Source: Verrucomicrobiales bacterium (GTDB lineage Bacteria > Verrucomicrobiota > Verrucomicrobiia > Verrucomicrobiales > SLCJ01). Taken from it: 5,108 nt of DNA. The notes beneath the pieces were generated by a model that did not search any database, was not told the DNA's origin, and saw only the letters and a list, made by a program, of their open reading frames with translations. How positions within the stretch are numbered: the stretch's first letter is position 1; each line of letters begins with the position of its first letter. Positions 4,566-5,108 of the stretch are shown piece by piece. Made by a program: the position numbers and the translations under genes. The stretch is from positions 1 through 5,108 of the forward strand of contig SLCJ01000089.1 in NCBI GenBank assembly GCA_007125835.1, written 5' to 3'.

Positions 4566-5108
4566 AAGCACCTATCACCATATCCATTACCGGAGCCGCC
4601 GGTCAGATCGGCTATGCGTTGGTATTTCGCATCGCCAGCGGCGCGGTGTTCGGTCCCGAGCAGCCGGTGAACCTCAGGTTGATCGAAATCGAGCCCGCCA
4701 TGCCCGCCCTGCAAGGGGTGATCATGGAACTGGAGGACTGCGCCTTCCCGCTGCTCCATGAAGTAGTCGGCACATCGTGTCTTGACCAGGGCTTTCGCGG
4801 CGCAAACTGGGCGCTGCTTGTCGGCTCGGTGCCACGCAAAGCCGGCATGGAGCGCTCCGACCTGCTCGAAATCAATGGCAAAATTTTCACCAGCCAGGGG
4901 CAGGCCCTCGCCCGCAATGCGGCCGCCGACATCCGGGCGCTCGTCGTCGGCAACCCATGCAACACCAATGCCCTGATCGCCATGCACAACGCCAGGGGTA
5001 TTCCCGGCGACCGGTTTTTCGCCATGACCCGCCTCGACGAGAACCGCGCCAAGTCGCAGCTCGCGAAAAAGGCCGGCACCCACCCGTCGCGCGTGACCAA
5101 CCTGTGCA
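4562..5108 (+). CDS. mdh: NAD-dependent malate dehydrogenase, 5' part (3' end outside window)
   Basis: The first 182 codons of a cytosolic-type malate dehydrogenase (usually about 325-330 residues) are present, and the frame runs off the window. The nucleotide-binding loop is GAAGQIGY (11-18). LIEIEP (40-45) puts an acidic residue at the end of the second strand, which favours NAD over NADP. The substrate loop VPRKAGMERSDLL keeps both arginines, Arg92 and Arg98, as in malate rather than lactate dehydrogenases. NPCNTN (131-136) and TRLDENRA (156-163) supply the conserved Asn and Asp/Arg catalytic parts. The ATG at 4562 overlaps the aldolase stop as ATGA, indicating translational coupling. The N-terminus begins directly with the Rossmann strand, so no targeting extension is seen there. 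In this operon it may reoxidise NADH made by the aldehyde dehydrogenase, via oxaloacetate in the cytosol; that role is inferred. Confidence 0.95.
   Translation, partial: MKAPITISITGAAGQIGYALVFRIASGAVFGPEQPVNLRLIEIEPAMPALQGVIMELEDCAFPLLHEVVGTSCLDQGFRGANWALLVGSVPRKAGMERSDLLEINGKIFTSQGQALARNAAADIRALVVGNPCNTNALIAMHNARGIPGDRFFAMTRLDENRAKSQLAKKAGTHPSRVTNLC

Noticed and set aside
4541..5083. Minus-strand open frame opposite mdh (180 codons)
   Set aside because: The + strand frame from 4562 is a clear malate dehydrogenase that simply has no stop within the window.

Overview
The window is the middle of a bacterial microcompartment (BMC) operon. Six complete genes and two genes cut by the window edges all read on the + strand. 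The order is acetate kinase (3' part), BMC-H hexameric shell protein, BMC-P pentameric shell protein, CoA-acylating aldehyde dehydrogenase, two more BMC-P proteins, a zinc-dependent class II (fuculose-phosphate-type) aldolase, and malate dehydrogenase (5' part). One BMC-H with several divergent BMC-P genes, a class II aldolase, a PduP-like dehydrogenase and an acetate kinase matches the PVM-type compartment known from Planctomycetes and Verrucomicrobia, which degrades L-fucose and L-rhamnose. The DNA is GC-rich and the genes lack recognisable Shine-Dalgarno sequences. A Verrucomicrobiota or Planctomycetota host is therefore the best guess, inferred from gene content and not from a marker gene.

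Layout: 1-525 is the end of ackA. 572-880 (BMC-H) and 940-1251 (BMC-P, canonical) are the first shell genes. 1280-2806 is the aldehyde dehydrogenase, with an N-terminal encapsulation-peptide-like helix and a flexible linker. 2856-3110 and 3149-3481 are two further BMC-P genes. 3486-4565 is an aldolase with unusual extensions at both ends. 4562 to the window end is mdh, overlapping the aldolase stop by an ATGA. Gaps are 28-59 nt in the first part, then 4 nt and a 4-nt overlap at the end. No terminator, RNA gene, mobile element or CRISPR array was seen, and no gene-free stretch exceeds 60 nt.

Proposed metabolism (established for the family, inferred here): the aldolase splits L-fuculose-1-phosphate or L-rhamnulose-1-phosphate into DHAP and L-lactaldehyde. 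The dehydrogenase converts lactaldehyde to lactyl-CoA with NADH formation. A phosphotransacylase, not in this window, would make lactyl-phosphate, and the acetate kinase homologue would make ATP and lactate. Malate dehydrogenase may help reoxidise NADH. The shell confines the reactive aldehyde.

The main points for a second look are matching amphipathic helices on the two enzymes (N-terminal on one, C-terminal on the other), a EutT-like LTPSAR segment at the aldolase N-terminus, divergent pore and loop motifs in two shell proteins, and a recurring CCAACCC element in G-poor leaders upstream of most starts.
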